A stretch of 5,528 bases of DNA from Thermoleophilaceae bacterium (GTDB taxonomy: Bacteria > Actinomycetota > Thermoleophilia > Solirubrobacterales > Thermoleophilaceae): positions 1 through 5,528 of the forward strand of contig JACCXP010000330.1 in the NCBI GenBank assembly GCA_013696905.1, read 5' to 3'. Shown here piece by piece: positions 5,341 to 5,528 of the stretch (the first letter of the stretch is position 1; the number at the start of each line of letters is the position of its first letter). The notes beneath the pieces are model-generated. The model searched no databases. It saw nothing but the letters and a program-made list of their open reading frames with translations, and was not told the DNA's origin. Made by a program: the position numbers and the translations under genes.

Positions 5341-5528
5341 GCCCGGCTCGGGCCCGGTGCGGTACGCCGAGAACATCGCGCACAGGGCGAACGGCGTGAA
5401 CCACACGATGTAGAGGTAGAACCAGTGCGTCGTCGACAGCTGCAGGGCGATCAGGACCGCGGCGCCGAGCGCGGCCACGCGCGGGCGGCTGAGCCGTCGC
5501 GGCACGAGCGCCACGGCCAGCCCGAGCG
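5287..5528 (-). CDS. C-terminal part of an integral membrane protein (partial)
   Basis: About 80 codons are visible, open to the right edge, so the N-terminus lies outside the window; a GTG at 5514 is internal and not a likely start, because in-frame hydrophobic codons (LGLA) precede it. Two hydrophobic stretches are seen: a short one, ALGAAVLIALQLSTTHWFY, running straight into LYIVWFTPFALCAMFSAY, separated by a Thr-Thr-His-Trp turn. A hydrophilic tail of about 23 residues (TGPEPGSARGQEQ then LLDRARAPVA) follows. The pattern resembles the last helices of polytopic GT-C/DUF2029-like membrane glycosyltransferases of actinobacteria, but that is an impression from the C-terminus only. The tail overlaps the convergent phosphoesterase gene by 54 bp. 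A five-pair GC stem (GCCCG-GCT-CGGGC, 5341-5353) lies just after the phosphoesterase stop, without a T-run. Confidence 0.7.
   Translation of the reverse strand, partial: LGLAVALVPRRLSRPRVAALGAAVLIALQLSTTHWFYLYIVWFTPFALCAMFSAYRTGPEPGSARGQEQLLDRARAPVA

Noticed and set aside
5341..5353. GC stem GCCCG-GCT-CGGGC after the phosphoesterase stop, as a bidirectional terminator
   Set aside because: There are five pairs with no T-tract on either side, inside the coding region of the convergent gene; common by chance in GC-rich DNA.

Overview
The window is very GC-rich and densely coded. Its gene content and protein style (frequent Arg/Ala/Gly, short ATGA/GTGA overlaps, apparently leaderless starts) suggest a high-GC actinobacterium. 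The best guess is the class Thermoleophilia (Solirubrobacterales/Gaiellales-like). That placement is an inference from protein feel and gene order, not from a database search.

Layout. From about 4505 down to 1 all genes lie on the minus strand and read hemB (porphobilinogen synthase), a fused two-domain AhbA-AhbB-type siroheme decarboxylase, hemL (glutamate-1-semialdehyde aminomutase), a 125-aa protein of unknown function, a 107-bp gap, a Rieske iron-sulfur subunit of a cytochrome bc complex, and the first 18 codons of the next gene, probably the cytochrome b subunit. The first four genes overlap end to start (13, 4 and 4 bp), so they are almost certainly one transcription unit. Rieske and the following gene are also coupled by an ATGA overlap.

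A 58-bp divergent promoter region (4506-4563) separates hemB from a plus-strand YmdB-family metallophosphoesterase (4564-5340). The window ends with the C-terminal part of a minus-strand integral membrane protein whose last codons overlap the ymdB 3' end by 54 bp, tail to tail.

How the genes work together. HemL makes 5-aminolevulinate and HemB condenses it to porphobilinogen. An AhbA/AhbB-type protein would remove the acetate carboxyls of siroheme, a step of the alternative (siroheme-dependent) heme route or of heme d1 synthesis. The run then leads into a haem-using quinol:cytochrome c oxidoreductase. Most worth a second look are the AhbAB fusion inside the haem operon, the absence of any ATG/GTG/TTG at the expected hemL start, and the unknown 125-aa protein, whose middle resembles the small (HepS-type) subunit of heptaprenyl diphosphate synthase.
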